A DNA stretch of 5,930 nucleotides from positions 1 through 5,930 of the forward strand of contig JASHQF010000150.1 of the NCBI GenBank assembly GCA_030037695.1. Direction: 5' to 3'. Below the pieces are notes generated by a model. It was not told the DNA's origin and did no database searches. It worked only from the letters and a program-made list of their open reading frames with translations. Position numbers and translations under genes: made by a program. Numbering within the stretch: the stretch's first letter is position 1; each line of letters opens with the position of its first letter. This stretch comes from Thermoplasmata archaeon (GTDB lineage Archaea > Thermoplasmatota > Thermoplasmata > Lutacidiplasmatales > UBA184). This document shows, piece after piece, positions 5,356-5,930 of this stretch.

Positions 5356-5894
5356 AGCTCGTCGTCACCGTCGGGATGCCGGGCTCCGGCAAGGACGAGC
5401 TGATCGGCGTCGCCCGGTCGATGGGGCTCGCCGTCCTCAAGATGGGGGACCTCGTCCGCGACGAGACGCGCCGGCGGGGCCTCGCGGTCACGAACGCCAA
5501 CGTCGCGCGGGTCGCGACCGAGGAGCGGGACAAGCACGGCCCGGGCGTCTGGGCGCAGCGGGCGGTGCCGAAGCTCACCGAGACGCGCACGCTGGTCGAC
5601 GGCTGCCGCTCCGACAGCGAGGTGACGGTGTTCCGCCACCATTTCGGCGATCTCTTCCTGCTCGCGATCTACGCGTCGCCCGACACCCGCTACGATCGGA
5701 TGGCGAGCCGGAGCCGCACCGACGACGGCGGCAACCTCCAGGAGTTCTACGACCGGGACCGGCGGGAGCTCAAGTGGGGGATCGGCAACGCCTTCACGCT
5801 CGCCGACGGGATGATCGTCAACGAGGGATCGCTTGACGACTTCCGTCGCGCCGCCCGCGCGACGCTCGAGCGGGTCCTCGCCGCCGCCGACTAG
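5352..5894 (+). CDS. UPF0200-family P-loop nucleotide kinase-like protein
   Basis: A 180-residue cytoplasmic P-loop NTPase of the archaeal UPF0200 group, related in fold to dephospho-CoA kinase and adenylate kinase; the physiological substrate is not known to me. The Walker A motif is GMPGSGKD (8-15), with K14 the phosphate-binding lysine. Other segments typical of the family are MGDLVRDETRRRGL (31-44), LVDGCRSDSEV (81-91), RSRTDD (120-125, a likely lid region supplying arginines) and ELKWGIGNAFTLAD (139-152). The length matches the family (about 180-190). The reading frame stays open far upstream, but ATG 5352 is the start: the conserved first strand MKLVVTVG begins there and it overlaps the previous TGA. 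No Shine-Dalgarno sequence at normal distance is seen, consistent with translational coupling to the coiled-coil gene. Family call is firm; enzymatic activity is inferred from motifs. Confidence 0.9.
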   Translation: MKLVVTVGMPGSGKDELIGVARSMGLAVLKMGDLVRDETRRRGLAVTNANVARVATEERDKHGPGVWAQRAVPKLTETRTLVDGCRSDSEVTVFRHHFGDLFLLAIYASPDTRYDRMASRSRTDDGGNLQEFYDRDRRELKWGIGNAFTLADGMIVNEGSLDDFRRAARATLERVLAAAD

Positions 5895-5908
5895 TCGCGG
5901 TCCGGACG

Positions 5909-5927
5909 CGGGGGCGCAGACCCCCCG
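5909..5927 (+). other. GC-rich hairpin downstream of the UPF0200 gene
   Basis: CGGGGG (5909-5914) pairs with CCCCCG (5922-5927) around a 7-nt loop, 14 nt after the UPF0200 stop codon. It is the only strong stem in the final 36 bp. No T-tract follows before the window ends at 5930, so it cannot be called a terminator; it may stabilise the mRNA 3' end or be incidental. Confidence 0.25.
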
Positions 5928-5930
5928 AGA

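Noticed and set aside
5896..5930. Possible start of an RNA gene after the last stop codon
   Set aside because: The stem-loop lacks a T33-type anticodon loop and no acceptor stem or TPsiC motif is visible in the remaining bases.

Overview
The window (5,930 bp, very GC-rich) reads as a compact, gene-dense piece of an archaeal chromosome. The archaeal assignment rests on four things: a single-chain class II glycyl-tRNA synthetase, a UPF0200 P-loop protein (an archaeal family), a MoeA of archaeal context, and AT-rich TATA-like boxes about 25-30 nt before start codons with no Shine-Dalgarno sequence, the pattern of leaderless archaeal genes. The proteins are arginine-rich and not strikingly acidic, so a haloarchaeon is unlikely. 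A GC-rich member of the Thermoplasmatota or a similar uncultivated lineage is my best guess; this is inference.

Layout. Two genes run leftward: a PfkB-family sugar/nucleoside kinase (602-1483) followed 11 nt later by moeA (590 down to base 1, cut by the window edge). A 115-bp divergent promoter region (1484-1598) separates them from a rightward block: a small VOC (glyoxalase-fold) protein (1599-2054), a metal-dependent amidohydrolase of the cytosine deaminase/ATZ type (2083-3171), glycyl-tRNA synthetase (3168-4670, start overlapping the previous stop), then after a 58-nt gap with its own promoter an unrecognised two-helix coiled-coil protein (4729-5355) and a UPF0200 nucleotide-kinase-like protein (5352-5894, start overlapping the previous stop). 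Intergenic space is minimal and no stretch above 300 bp lacks a gene.

How the genes fit together. Only GlyRS (translation) and MoeA (molybdenum/tungsten cofactor) have firm functions. The kinase, VOC protein and amidohydrolase look like small-molecule metabolism enzymes whose substrates cannot be read from sequence. The coiled-coil/UPF0200 pair is translationally coupled and neither partner has a function I can assign; it is the least explained part of the window. I saw no mobile element, CRISPR array, RNA gene or sign of recent transfer.

The most striking non-coding signal is an identical 11-bp element, AGAACCGATAT, placed exactly 26 nt before the ATG of two genes on opposite strands (the PfkB kinase and the coiled-coil protein). 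It looks like a shared core promoter for leaderless transcripts and fixes both start codons.
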